NCBI RefSeq assembly: GCF_015207705.1 | Contig: NZ_JADEWI010000029.1 | Location: 17,111-81,110, forward strand | Direction: 5' to 3' | Length of the DNA: 64,000 nucleotides | Origin: Nostoc sp. LEGE 06077 | GTDB lineage: Bacteria; Cyanobacteriota; Cyanobacteriia; Cyanobacteriales; Nostocaceae | In this document: in pieces, positions 56,226 through 64,000 of the stretch | How the letters are laid out: each line of letters begins with the position of its first letter | Position numbering within the stretch: position 1 is the first letter of the stretch | Made by a program: the position numbers and the translations under genes | Notes under the pieces: generated by a model | Seen by the model: the letters and a program-made list of their open reading frames with translations, nothing else | Database searches by the model: none | Told to the model about the DNA's origin: nothing

Positions 56226-56654
56226 ATGATTCAATCTATGCCAAATTCTAATCAACTTCCTCTGACTGTTGCCGAAGCTAGAAAATTCCTCAACAAATTC
56301 AACTGCTTAGATATTGCACCAGTCCTCGATACTTCCGAAAAAGCCTTAGTCCGTCAGGCTTTAATCTTAATCACCAAACTTTCTGACTATCAAATATTGG
56401 GCATTTGTGCTGACACCGCTGAAGAAGCACTACTCGCCATGAAAACTTACTCCCAGGCTTTAGGTTATGAAGTCCCAACTGATTTACCCACAACTGAAGG
56501 CCCAGTTTATATAAAATTAAACGGCAAAAATGGTTTGTGCTATCTCGATTCCTATGCTGGACATCATCGTGGTGTATTAGTATCTTGCCAATCTTATGAT
56601 GAAAGAGGAATCAACGAAATGTATGGACATCTACCCCTCGATTTATTTGCCTAA
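56226..56654 (+). CDS. DUF1824 family protein
   Basis: 142 residues. It matches the DUF1824 pattern of small soluble cyanobacterial and plastid-lineage proteins: a helical start LTVAEARKFLNKFNCLDIAP, then DYQILGICADTAEEALLAMK and NGKNGLCYLDSYAGHHRGVLVSCQS cut here into its two blocks LCYLDSYAG and RGVLVSCQS. The second Met (MPNSNQ) may be the real start. Function unknown. Between prohibitin and an ABC-F gene on the same strand. Confidence 0.87.
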   Translation: MIQSMPNSNQLPLTVAEARKFLNKFNCLDIAPVLDTSEKALVRQALILITKLSDYQILGICADTAEEALLAMKTYSQALGYEVPTDLPTTEGPVYIKLNGKNGLCYLDSYAGHHRGVLVSCQSYDERGINEMYGHLPLDLFA

Positions 56655-56724
56655 AGTTGGGAGAATGTAGGTAAGGCTGTTACCTTATCTACTCAAACTC
56701 ACAAATAAAAAAATACTATATATT

Positions 56725-58653
56725 ATGAGTATTATTACACTCCAATCTGTTAAAAAAGATTTTGGAATCAAAGAAATATTAAATAATGCTAATTTTAGCA
56801 TCGATGCTAATGATAAAGTTGGTTTAATTGGGACTAATGGTTCTGGCAAATCAACTTTATTAAAAATGATCGCTGGACTAGAATCAATTGATAGTGGGCA
56901 AATTATCACTAGCTCCGGTGCTAAAATCATCTACTTACCTCAGCAACCAGATTTAGATGAAAATCGTACAGTTTTAGAACAAGTTTTCGCTGACAGTGGC
57001 GAACAAATGAAACTCGTACGTGAGTATGAAGAATTATCAGATAAACTCGCCCATTATCCTGAAGATAGTCAGTTAATGTCTCGTCTGTCTACAGTTATGC
57101 AACGGATGGATGCTACTGGCGCATGGGAACTGGAAACGAACGCTAAAATCATTCTCACCAAATTAGGAATTGCCGATTTTGATGCACCCATCGCCACATT
57201 ATCAGGAGGATATCGCAAGCGGATTGCTCTAGCAACAGCACTGCTATCAGAACCAGACGTTTTGCTGATGGATGAGCCGACAAACCATCTTGATGCACTG
57301 TCTGTAGAATGGTTACAAAGTTATTTAAATCGCTTTCGTGGCGCATTGTTATTAATTACTCACGATCGCTATTTTTTAGATAAAGTCACCAATCGCATCA
57401 TCGAAATTGACAGAGGGGAAATTTACACTTACACAGGCAATTATTCATATTACCTCGAAAAGAAAGCCTTAGCTGAAGAATCCGCCGCTAGTACCCAACG
57501 CAAACATCAAGGAGTCTTACGTCGAGAACTAGAATGGTTAAAGCGTGGCCCCAAAGCCAGAAGTACAAAACAAAAAGCCAGAATTCAGCGCGTCGAAGCC
57601 ATGCGCGAAACTGAGTTTAAGCAAGGTTTGGGTAAAGTAGATATTTCTACCGTCAGCCGTCGCATTGGCAAAAAGGTTATTGACCTGAAGAATATTTCTA
57701 AAGCTTATAACGACAGAACTCTGATTAAAGATTTTACTTACGAATTCAGCCCAGAAGACCGCATTGGTATCATTGGCGGTAACGGCGCTGGTAAGTCTAC
57801 CTTAATGAACATCATCACCGGGCGAATACAGCCGGATGCAGGTAGGGTAGAAATTGGTTCTACAATTCACATTGGTTATTTTGACCAACATTCTGAAGAA
57901 TTACTCACGGCTTTGAATGAAGATCAGCGCGTGATTGACTACATTAAAGAAGAAGGCGAATTTGTCCAAATTGCTGATGGGACGAAAATCACTGCTGCTC
58001 AAATGTTGGAGAGGTTTTTATTTCCGGGAAACCAGCAGTATGCACCAATCCATAAACTATCTGGCGGAGAAAAACGCCGTTTATTTTTATTACGCATATT
58101 AATAAGTGCGCCCAATGTCTTAATTTTAGATGAACCTACCAATGATTTAGACGTGCAGACATTGGCAGTATTAGAAGATTACCTAGAAGATTTCTCTGGA
58201 AGTGTCATAGCAGTCTCTCACGATCGCTACTTTTTAGACCGGACTGTTGACACAATTTTTTCCTTAGAAGAAGGCGGAAATCTCCGTCAATATCCTGGCA
58301 ATTATTCAGTCTACCTCGACTATAAAAAAGCTGAAGAAGCAGCACAACAAGAAACAGTTAAAAATAACGATAAACCAAAAAATTCTGAACTTCAAACAGC
58401 CACTCAAGCAAAAGATTCTGACACCAAAAAACGTCGCCGATTATCAAATTGGCAAAAGCGAGAATTTGAGCAGCTAGAAGCAAAAATTTCTCAACTAGAA
58501 GCTGAAAAAGTTGCAGCAGAAACAGCAATTATTAAAGTTGCTCCCGGAAATTATAGCCAAGTCCAAAAACTCTATGAACAAGTGGAAACTCTCAAACAAG
58601 CAATTGATGTAGCTACCGAACGCTGGTTAGAATTAGCCGAAATAGAATCTTGA
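56725..58653 (+). CDS. ABC-F family ATPase (Uup-like)
   Basis: 642 residues with two ABC ATPase domains in one chain and no membrane span: Walker A GTNGSGKST and GGNGAGKST, signatures LSGGYRKRIALA and LSGGEKRRLFLL, Walker B LLMDEPTNHLD and LILDEPTNDLD. The linker between domains is the ABC-F arm (KRGPKARSTKQKARIQRVEA), and the C-terminus is a charged coiled coil (NWQKREFEQLEAKISQLEAE) as in Uup. ABC-F proteins act on ribosomes (translation rescue or factor-like roles); Uup-type members also affect DNA transactions. A hairpin terminator candidate follows. Confidence 0.92.
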   Translation: MSIITLQSVKKDFGIKEILNNANFSIDANDKVGLIGTNGSGKSTLLKMIAGLESIDSGQIITSSGAKIIYLPQQPDLDENRTVLEQVFADSGEQMKLVREYEELSDKLAHYPEDSQLMSRLSTVMQRMDATGAWELETNAKIILTKLGIADFDAPIATLSGGYRKRIALATALLSEPDVLLMDEPTNHLDALSVEWLQSYLNRFRGALLLITHDRYFLDKVTNRIIEIDRGEIYTYTGNYSYYLEKKALAEESAASTQRKHQGVLRRELEWLKRGPKARSTKQKARIQRVEAMRETEFKQGLGKVDISTVSRRIGKKVIDLKNISKAYNDRTLIKDFTYEFSPEDRIGIIGGNGAGKSTLMNIITGRIQPDAGRVEIGSTIHIGYFDQHSEELLTALNEDQRVIDYIKEEGEFVQIADGTKITAAQMLERFLFPGNQQYAPIHKLSGGEKRRLFLLRILISAPNVLILDEPTNDLDVQTLAVLEDYLEDFSGSVIAVSHDRYFLDRTVDTIFSLEEGGNLRQYPGNYSVYLDYKKAEEAAQQETVKNNDKPKNSELQTATQAKDSDTKKRRRLSNWQKREFEQLEAKISQLEAEKVAAETAIIKVAPGNYSQVQKLYEQVETLKQAIDVATERWLELAEIES

Positions 58654-58972
58654 AATTAATGAAGCTTTGTTGAAGTTTCTAGCATTCTCTTTTCCTCAGG
58701 GTGTAGCCCCTTGCCCTTTGGTAAGGGCATTTCTATTATTAGATTAGAACTCGGTTATCAAGCAATTGGTTGCTTACCCTATTTATCCAACAATTTATTG
58801 AGGGCTTCAGCTAGTAAGGCTTAAACTCTGGTGTCTTGTTCCAACACCAGTTGCGTGAACTGCTTTGAGACAGCTAGTTCACAATAACCAGCGAGGGTGC
58901 ATTTTTCCTGCATTCTTGGTGATAGTTTACAGCCTATCTCGCAGTTTGTTATGTATATTCTGACTCAATACT
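58654..58972. other. Intergenic region with a series of hairpins
   Basis: 320 bp with three stems: GCCCTT/AAGGGC at 58713-58728 (followed by ATTTCTATTATT, a plausible terminator for the ABC-F gene), CTGGTGT/ACACCAG at 58828-58850, and GTGAACT/AGTTCAC at about 58855-58882. The last two precede the kinase gene and might be a structured leader. No tRNA was recognised. Confidence 0.45.
58713..58735 (+). terminator. Possible terminator of the ABC-F gene
   Basis: A 6-bp GC-rich stem with a TGGT loop, then ATTTCTATT. The T-run is weak, so strength is uncertain. Confidence 0.5.
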
Positions 58973-60189
58973 ATGTTAAGTTCTCCAATTGTTCTGTCTT
59001 TTATTATTATCCTGATTACTCTTGGGGCTGGAATAATGGGACTATCCATTCTCAGGACACGAAAAATTCTCACATTTTTCAAGACAGAACCAGATCAACT
59101 TAGTTGGCGAATCATGTTTTCGCTCATGGTTTTTTTTCTGGGTGGTTATTCATTATGTATTTATTTAACAATTACAAGACTATTTGAATGGATACCATTG
59201 CTGACAGGCATGGTGTTCTTTTTTGGATCATTATTTGTTTTGTTTAGCGTTACTATTTACTACCAAACACTGCAACGACTGTTTTTCATGCAGGAGCAAT
59301 ATCGCCTAGCTAAAGAAAATGCAGAATCAGCTTTGTCGAAATTACAAGAAACTCAACAATCTCAAATACAATTAATTCAACGCGAAACTATGTTAGCGTT
59401 GGGGAAAATGGTAGCGGGGGTTGCTCATGAAATTAATAATCCAGTCAGTTTTATTCATGGCAATTTAGAATATCTTCGTCAATATACTAGTGACTTACTC
59501 AATCTTTTAGACACTTATGCTACTGTCTACCCAAATCCAGATGCCAAAATTGTCAAAGCTCTGGCTAAAAGCGACCTAGATTTTATCCATATAGACTTAC
59601 CAAAGCTCTTGCAATCAATGGAAACTGGCACAACTCGTATTAGCGAGATTGTCGAATCACTCTCCAATTTCTCACGATTAAATGAATCTGATTATAAAAA
59701 AGCTGATATCCATCAAGGTGTTGATAGCACACTTGTGATTTTGCAACATCGCCTTAACCGCTATGCTATTAATAGCCAACCTATTTCCGTGATTAAAGAT
59801 TACGGTAAAATCCCGCGAATTTTTTGTAACCCTCGCTTTTTAAATCAAGTGTTCCTCAATATAATTAATAATGCCATGCCTTAATGCAAAAAGAAATTAA
59901 TGTCGATGAAAATAAATCTGAAAAACCAACTATTTGGATTCGGACATTTCAGTCTCAAGATAACCAAATTACTATCTCAATTAGTGACAATGGTTGTGGG
60001 ATGAATGATAATATTTGCCAAAGTGTTTTTCAACCTTTTTTTACTACTAAGCCTGTTGGTCAAGGAACAGGTTTAGGTTTATCTATTTGCCATCAAATTA
60101 TTGTTGAGCAACATGGTGGTTCTATTAAATGCGTTTCTCTTACCAACCAAGGAACTACAATTGATATTATACTTCCTATTAAAAAATAA
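58973..60189 (+). pseudogene. Sensor histidine kinase, split by a frameshift
   Basis: Two frames make up one kinase. The first (58973-59884, 303 aa) has two or more N-terminal membrane spans, a coiled coil and the H-box AGVAHEINNPVSFIHGN (His152), and stops within the N-box (NIINNAMP). The second (59884-60189, 101 aa) carries the rest of the ATPase domain: ISDNGCGM (G1), PFFTTKPVGQGTGLGLSIC (F and G2). The break reads GCCATGCCTTAATGC; inserting four bases to give GCCATAGATGCCTTAATG restores the usual NNAIDAL motif, so a 4-bp deletion is likely. The TAATG overlap leaves open reinitiation and a two-part kinase, or a sequencing error. Confidence 0.75.
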
Positions 60190-60218
60190 ATATTTATAAT
60201 TTATTTATATTTTGTCTA

Positions 60219-60716
60219 ATGCTAAATTTGTCAGATAAAGAATTACGAAATATAGCAATTTATTTTTTAGAAGAAACCCCTGAAGAACGGCTAAAAACTC
60301 TCAATAAATTAGGAATAGGTCGTTATCGATTTTTAACTCACATTAAACTAAATGACGTTAATATTCTTTGCATTATGCGATTTTTTCAAAATCCTCGGCA
60401 GCTAAAATTCCCTAATTTAGCTGGTGCAGATTTATCCGATTTGATATTAGACGAAGTAAATTTCATTAGAGGGAACTTAATTAATGCTAATCTGCAACGT
60501 AGCAGTTTAGTTAATGCTGATCTCCTGTTTGCTAATTTTACCAAAGCTGACTTACGCAATGCTGATTTAACAGGTGCAACTCTGAATAAAACTATTTGGA
60601 TAGAGGCTTTAGTAGAAGGGTGTCAGTTTGGTCAAGGTACTGGTTTAACTCAGTTACAGTATCAAGATTTGCAATTGCGGGGAGCTAAGTTTACTCATCC
60701 AAATAATGGTAATTGA
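60219..60716 (+). CDS. Pentapeptide-repeat protein
   Basis: 165 residues. An N-terminal region without repeats (about 1-60, including [20 protein letters not shown]) precedes pentapeptide repeats of the A(D/N)LxxA kind at about 65-130 ([55 protein letters not shown]). The repeats should fold as a short right-handed beta-helix; function unknown. It follows the split kinase by 29 bp on the same strand and may be its operon partner. Confidence 0.87.
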   Translation: MLNLSDKELRNIAIYFLEETPEERLKTLNKLGIGRYRFLTHIKLNDVNILCIMRFFQNPRQLKFPNLAGADLSDLILDEVNFIRGNLINANLQRSSLVNADLLFANFTKADLRNADLTGATLNKTIWIEALVEGCQFGQGTGLTQLQYQDLQLRGAKFTHPNNGN

Positions 60717-60766
60717 AATCCGAAAAACTATAAGATGGTGATATTGAAAATCTTCTGGTTAAATTG

Positions 60767-61942
60767 ATGAGTAATTCTATTAAGTTACCTAAAAAATTGA
60801 TGCTGTTGGGTTCAGGTGAACTTGGCAAGGAGTTTGTGATTGCTGCTCAACGGCTTGGTAATTATGTAATTGCTGTTGACCGCTACGCTAATGCTCCAGC
60901 TATGCAGGTTGCTGATTATGCAGAAGTAATTTCGATGCTGAGTGCAGATGATTTAGAAGCAGTGGTCACAAAGCATCAGCCTGATTTGATAATACCAGAA
61001 ATTGAAGCAATTAGAACAGAAAAGTTACTAGAATTTGAACAAAGAGGGATTACAGTTATTCCGACGGCAGCGGCAACTAACTACACAATGAACCGTGACA
61101 GAATCCGGGAATTAGCACATAAAGAGTTAGGCATTAGAACAGCTAAATATGGTTATGCTGTAACCCTCGAAGAATTAATTGCGATTTCTGATGAAATTAG
61201 CTTTCCGAATGTAGTTAAACCTGTGATGTCATCTTCGGGAAAGGGTCAATCTGTAGTAGCAAGTAAGAGTGAAGTTGAGAAGGCTTGGAATTATGCGATC
61301 GCTAATTCTAGAGGCGACAGTCAAAAAGTCATTGTCGAGGAATTTATTAATTTTGAAATTGAGATAACATTGCTGACAATTAAACAATGGAATGCCCCAA
61401 CAATTTTCTGTTCTCCTATCGGTCATCGTCAAGAAAGAGGCGATTATCAAGAATCTTGGCAACCAGCAGGCATATCTGAAGATAAAATCTTAGAATCTCA
61501 AGTAATAGCTAAAAAAGTCACCGATGCTTTAGGCGGAGCCGGAACTTTTGGTGTGGAATTTTTCATCACCAAAGATGAAGTAATTTTCTCGGAACTTTCA
61601 CCTCGCCCCCATGATACAGGGATGGTGACATTAATTTCCCAAAATCTGAATGAATTTGAATTGCATTTAAGGGCTGTTTTAGGCTTACCCATTCCTTATA
61701 TTGAACAACTTGGCTCTTCAGCTAGTGCTGTAATTTTAGCCTCAGAAAAATCAGATTCAATTTCTTTTGTTGGTGTTGCTGAAGCTTTGGCAGAAAAAGA
61801 TGTCGATATTAAATTATTTGGTAAACCATCGGCTCATCCTTATCGACGGATGGGCGTAGCTTTAGCTAAAGCCGCAAATGTTCAACAGGCGAGAGAAAAA
61901 GCTACAACAGCAGCTAATAAAGTCCAAATCATTTCGACTTGA
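60767..61942 (+). CDS. purT: Formate-dependent GAR transformylase
   Basis: 391 residues from the ATG at 60767 (a TTG three bases earlier is less likely). It makes formyl-GAR from GAR, formate and ATP, an alternative to the folate-dependent PurN step of purine synthesis. ATP-grasp and family features: LMLLGSGELGKEFVIAAQRL, EIEAIRTEKLLEFE, NVVKPVMSSSGKGQSVV, GTFGVEFFITKDEV and FSELSPRPHDTGMVTL. It needs no neighbour; it converges with crtH, with about 90 bp between the stops and no clear terminator. Confidence 0.96.
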   Translation: MSNSIKLPKKLMLLGSGELGKEFVIAAQRLGNYVIAVDRYANAPAMQVADYAEVISMLSADDLEAVVTKHQPDLIIPEIEAIRTEKLLEFEQRGITVIPTAAATNYTMNRDRIRELAHKELGIRTAKYGYAVTLEELIAISDEISFPNVVKPVMSSSGKGQSVVASKSEVEKAWNYAIANSRGDSQKVIVEEFINFEIEITLLTIKQWNAPTIFCSPIGHRQERGDYQESWQPAGISEDKILESQVIAKKVTDALGGAGTFGVEFFITKDEVIFSELSPRPHDTGMVTLISQNLNEFELHLRAVLGLPIPYIEQLGSSASAVILASEKSDSISFVGVAEALAEKDVDIKLFGKPSAHPYRRMGVALAKAANVQQAREKATTAANKVQIIST

Positions 61943-62032
61943 AGAATCTCGAAGTCAGGATACCTCAGAAATGGGGTATTCTCGCTCTTTTTGGATTGAT
62001 TGCACTATCACTAATTGAAAAACTAGCATTAA

Positions 62033-63544
62033 CTATTTCCCAATTCCTAAATCTACAGCGATGCGATGGGCGCACGCAAAACCAGAAAAGGCGACAGCAT
62101 TCAACCCTTGACCCGGAAAGGTACTATCACCGACACAATAAAGTCCTTGAATATCTGTGCGGTTAAATGGCATTCCTAACAAGCCCCACAATTTCCGCCG
62201 GGGAATTGGCCCGTATGTCCCATCTTCTCGTCCTAAGAAACGACGATGAGTGCGGGGTGTGCCTACGGCTAGATAATCTAACCCTGTATCTAACCCAGGA
62301 AAAATCTTTTCTAGTCGCTCAATAATTCGCCAAGCTGCGGCTTCTTTCTTTGCTTCATACCTATTTGCCGACAGACCTAACCAACCATCAATCCAGTGAG
62401 GTGTGAAGGCATGAATGATATGATGTCCTTCTGGGGCTAAATCTGGGTCAAGTAATGTGGGAATTGAAACAAAAATTGTGCCTTCTGCTTTTGTCATATT
62501 CGCCCAATCTTCTAACAAAATATGATGGCATTCTGTGTCATTGGGTAAAACTGAACTGTTGACACCTATATGTAAACTCAAAAAGCTAGGTGATTTTTCA
62601 TATCGTTGTTGCCATATTTTCTCATTATTGGGTATTTTATCTTCAGGAATTAATTTACCAAAGGTATCCCAGCGTGTAACATTAGAAACTATGCGTTTAC
62701 CTCGATAAATTTGACCGTTAGCTAGTTCTACACCGACAGCACATCCCTTTTCTATCAGAATTTTTTTTACCCTAGCTTGATACTGAATCTCACCGCCAAC
62801 TTTTTTTAAACCCTCTACTAGTTTTTGAGCAATTATTCCTACTCCGCCTTGAGGATAATTAACACCGCCATAATGTCTATCAGAAAAGACCATACCTGCA
62901 TTAATCATTGGTGTCATGTTCGCTGGTACTACTGACCAGCAATAACATTCCATATCAATAAATTTTAATAATAAGGGGTCTTTAATATAACGTCGTGCGA
63001 CATCTCCAACATTTTTTGGTAGATATTTAAGTAAACCCAGACACGCTAAAGGATGCCGGAAAAACATCCGCATCAAATACCGAGGTTCTTCTAGCGACAA
63101 TAAATCCATACTGTTCAGGCAATTAAAAACTTGCCAACATTCGTTATAAAAGCGCCGAATACCTCTTGCTTCTTGCGGAAAATAAGCAGTAATATTTTGC
63201 AAAAATTTCTCATAATCCCGGTCAACTTTAATATCTAATTCATCGGGAAGATGATAATGAATCTGTACTGGATCGGGTATTGTTTTTAGATCCATATTGA
63301 CTGCATCCAGGGCGCGAGTCAGCAAGTTAGTTGTGCCATTTTTCCCCAAGCCAAAAATCATTGATGCCCCCACATCAAAGTGATAACCCTGGTGTTCAAA
63401 ATAGCCTGCACTACCACCGGGAATCAGATAACGTTCTAGTACCAAAACTTTAGCTCCTTTGGCTGCTAGTTGAGTTGCTGTTACCAAGCCCCCCATTCCC
63501 GAACCAATGATAATTGCGTCAAACACAAAATTGTCATTTGTCAT
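62033..63544 (-). CDS. crtH: Carotenoid (prolycopene) isomerase CrtH
   Basis: 503 residues. The FAD-binding motif is DAIIIGSGMGGLVTATQLA (9-27), then LERYLIPGGSAGYFEHQGYH, and the C-terminal FAD motif GLYCVGDSTFPGQGLNAV. These match CrtH/CRTISO, which isomerises poly-cis-lycopene to all-trans-lycopene in the cyanobacterial and plant carotenoid route, at the membrane. The start ATG lies inside a TGACAAATGAC repeat, so the first residues (MTNDNFVF) are probably encoded by repeat DNA. Confidence 0.95.
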   Translation of the reverse strand: MTNDNFVFDAIIIGSGMGGLVTATQLAAKGAKVLVLERYLIPGGSAGYFEHQGYHFDVGASMIFGLGKNGTTNLLTRALDAVNMDLKTIPDPVQIHYHLPDELDIKVDRDYEKFLQNITAYFPQEARGIRRFYNECWQVFNCLNSMDLLSLEEPRYLMRMFFRHPLACLGLLKYLPKNVGDVARRYIKDPLLLKFIDMECYCWSVVPANMTPMINAGMVFSDRHYGGVNYPQGGVGIIAQKLVEGLKKVGGEIQYQARVKKILIEKGCAVGVELANGQIYRGKRIVSNVTRWDTFGKLIPEDKIPNNEKIWQQRYEKSPSFLSLHIGVNSSVLPNDTECHHILLEDWANMTKAEGTIFVSIPTLLDPDLAPEGHHIIHAFTPHWIDGWLGLSANRYEAKKEAAAWRIIERLEKIFPGLDTGLDYLAVGTPRTHRRFLGREDGTYGPIPRRKLWGLLGMPFNRTDIQGLYCVGDSTFPGQGLNAVAFSGFACAHRIAVDLGIGK

Positions 63545-63572
63545 TGGTCATTTATCCTTTGTTATTGGTTGT
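63533..63572 (-). repeat. Heptamer repeat overlapping the crtH start codon
   Basis: TGTCATTTGTCATTGGTCAT and related units continue into the upstream region. The crtH ATG (complement of 63542-63544) lies within it, as happens at maf. Confidence 0.6.
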
Positions 63573-63867
63573 TAGGATTACAAAATCAAAAATAGCCTAA
63601 TTTTATGGGAGAAAGCTGAGTTTTTGGACTTATCTCTGGGGTGGCCTGTACTTCTGTGCTTAAAACCCCAACAAATGACCAATGACTAATAGACTTGTCC
63701 ACAAAAGATAAAAAGCTTACTGTGAAAGCGTCACACGAACTATAACTGGGATGAAACACTAATTATGGCTGAACGCAAGAATAAAGTTTTGGGGATGAAA
63801 ATATCAAACTTATTAAAAGTTTTCAGAAATATAGCTTTCTAAATAATAAAATCTAAAGGCTGATAAT
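63573..63867. other. Intergenic region upstream of crtH
   Basis: About 295 bp with no supported gene. It contains another AATGACCAATGACTAAT heptamer tract near 63674. The boundary of the insertion sequence to the right could not be placed. Confidence 0.35.
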
Positions 63868-63999
63868 TCAAGTTTCATTACTTAGTATAAACGAATAATT
63901 TAGATGTAACCTAACTAATCCACATACAGCCATTATTACCTGATTATAACGATGTCGAGCTAAACGAAATTTCTCACTAGCTACTCGAAAAGTTTTAAC
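63868..63999 (-). CDS. Transposase, C-terminal fragment (cut by the window edge)
   Basis: Not an independent gene but the last 43 codons of one that enters from beyond the right edge on the minus strand. The frame reads VKTFRVASEKFRLARHRYNQ, then VIMAVCGLVRLHLNY, and ends at a TGA. The FRVxxEKFRxxxHRY...VCGLVR pattern is that of DDE transposases of the IS5-type group common in filamentous cyanobacteria. Family assignment is from memory of such tails. Whether the copy is complete, and where its inverted repeat ends, cannot be seen. Confidence 0.65.
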   Translation of the reverse strand, partial: VKTFRVASEKFRLARHRYNQVIMAVCGLVRLHLNYSFILSNET

Positions 64000-64000
64000 T

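Noticed and set aside
58700..58890. Possible tRNA or structured RNA between the ABC-F gene and the kinase
   Set aside because: The hairpins do not form a cloverleaf and no TpsiC-like GGTTCGA segment is present; treated as terminator and leader hairpins.
61939..62166. 75-codon open frame with a hydrophobic start at the end of purT
   Set aside because: TTG start inside the purT stop region, and its second half is antisense to the conserved end of crtH.

Overview
The window is a chromosomal segment of a filamentous, probably heterocyst-forming, cyanobacterium of the Nostoc/Anabaena type. Evidence: frequent HIP1 octamers (GCGATCGC) on both strands, many short tandem heptamer-like repeats between and at the edges of genes, and cyanobacterial marker genes (pcyA, nblS next to purD, a PsbP/CyanoP protein, crtH, DevBCA-type exporter genes, and an hps hormogonium-polysaccharide locus with pseudopilins). 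No tRNA or rRNA gene was recognised.

Layout. 1-676: trailer end of a CRISPR array (37-bp repeats, 9 spacers; leader and cas genes lie outside, to the left), abutted by a short inverted-repeat element. 0.9-4.8 kb: a very large multi-pass membrane protein. 5.3-9.3 kb: a CHAT protease-NACHT/STAND ATPase-TPR protein whose gene lies between two copies of a 127-bp hairpin-rich repeat. 9.6-17.6 kb: sugar-nucleotide epimerase, purD-nblS, a PEP-CTERM protein, a HAD hydrolase and a membrane-anchored hypothetical. 17.7-21.3 kb: devB-devC-devA type exporter operon (minus). 21.8-30.8 kb: housekeeping and photosynthesis genes (pcyA, maf, psbP-like, RsbU-type phosphatase, ftsY, nusB, DUF502).

31.4-43.2 kb, all minus: polysaccharide genes. 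The core is a tight seven-gene run: hpsA, hpsB, hpsC, a third pseudopilin, an HpsE-type glycosyltransferase, a fourth pseudopilin and a DUF2064-type transferase. Two looser genes follow (HpsJ-like membrane protein, GT2). After rpmB and htpG comes a second, AT-rich sugar cluster at 46.5-50.8 kb (FkbM methyltransferase, GT1, GT2 and a second HpsE-like enzyme). Together these look like a machine for making and exporting an extracellular polysaccharide through a type IV pilus-like apparatus.

51-64 kb: a HEAT-repeat protein, a small possible CcmS-like protein, an ABC exporter, a prohibitin/SPFH protein, DUF1824, an ABC-F ATPase, a two-component histidine kinase gene broken by a frameshift, a pentapeptide-repeat protein, purT, crtH, and the C-terminal end of a transposase running off the right edge.

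Repeats are a theme. A roughly 120-bp MITE-like family (ends near CAGGACTTACG) is seen four times, twice directly after a stop codon. Short tandem repeats supply the start or stop region of several genes (maf, crtH, purD, htpG). I found no clearly unprecedented system. The most distinctive items are the repeat-flanked CHAT-NACHT-TPR gene, the expanded hps/pseudopilin operon and the split kinase.
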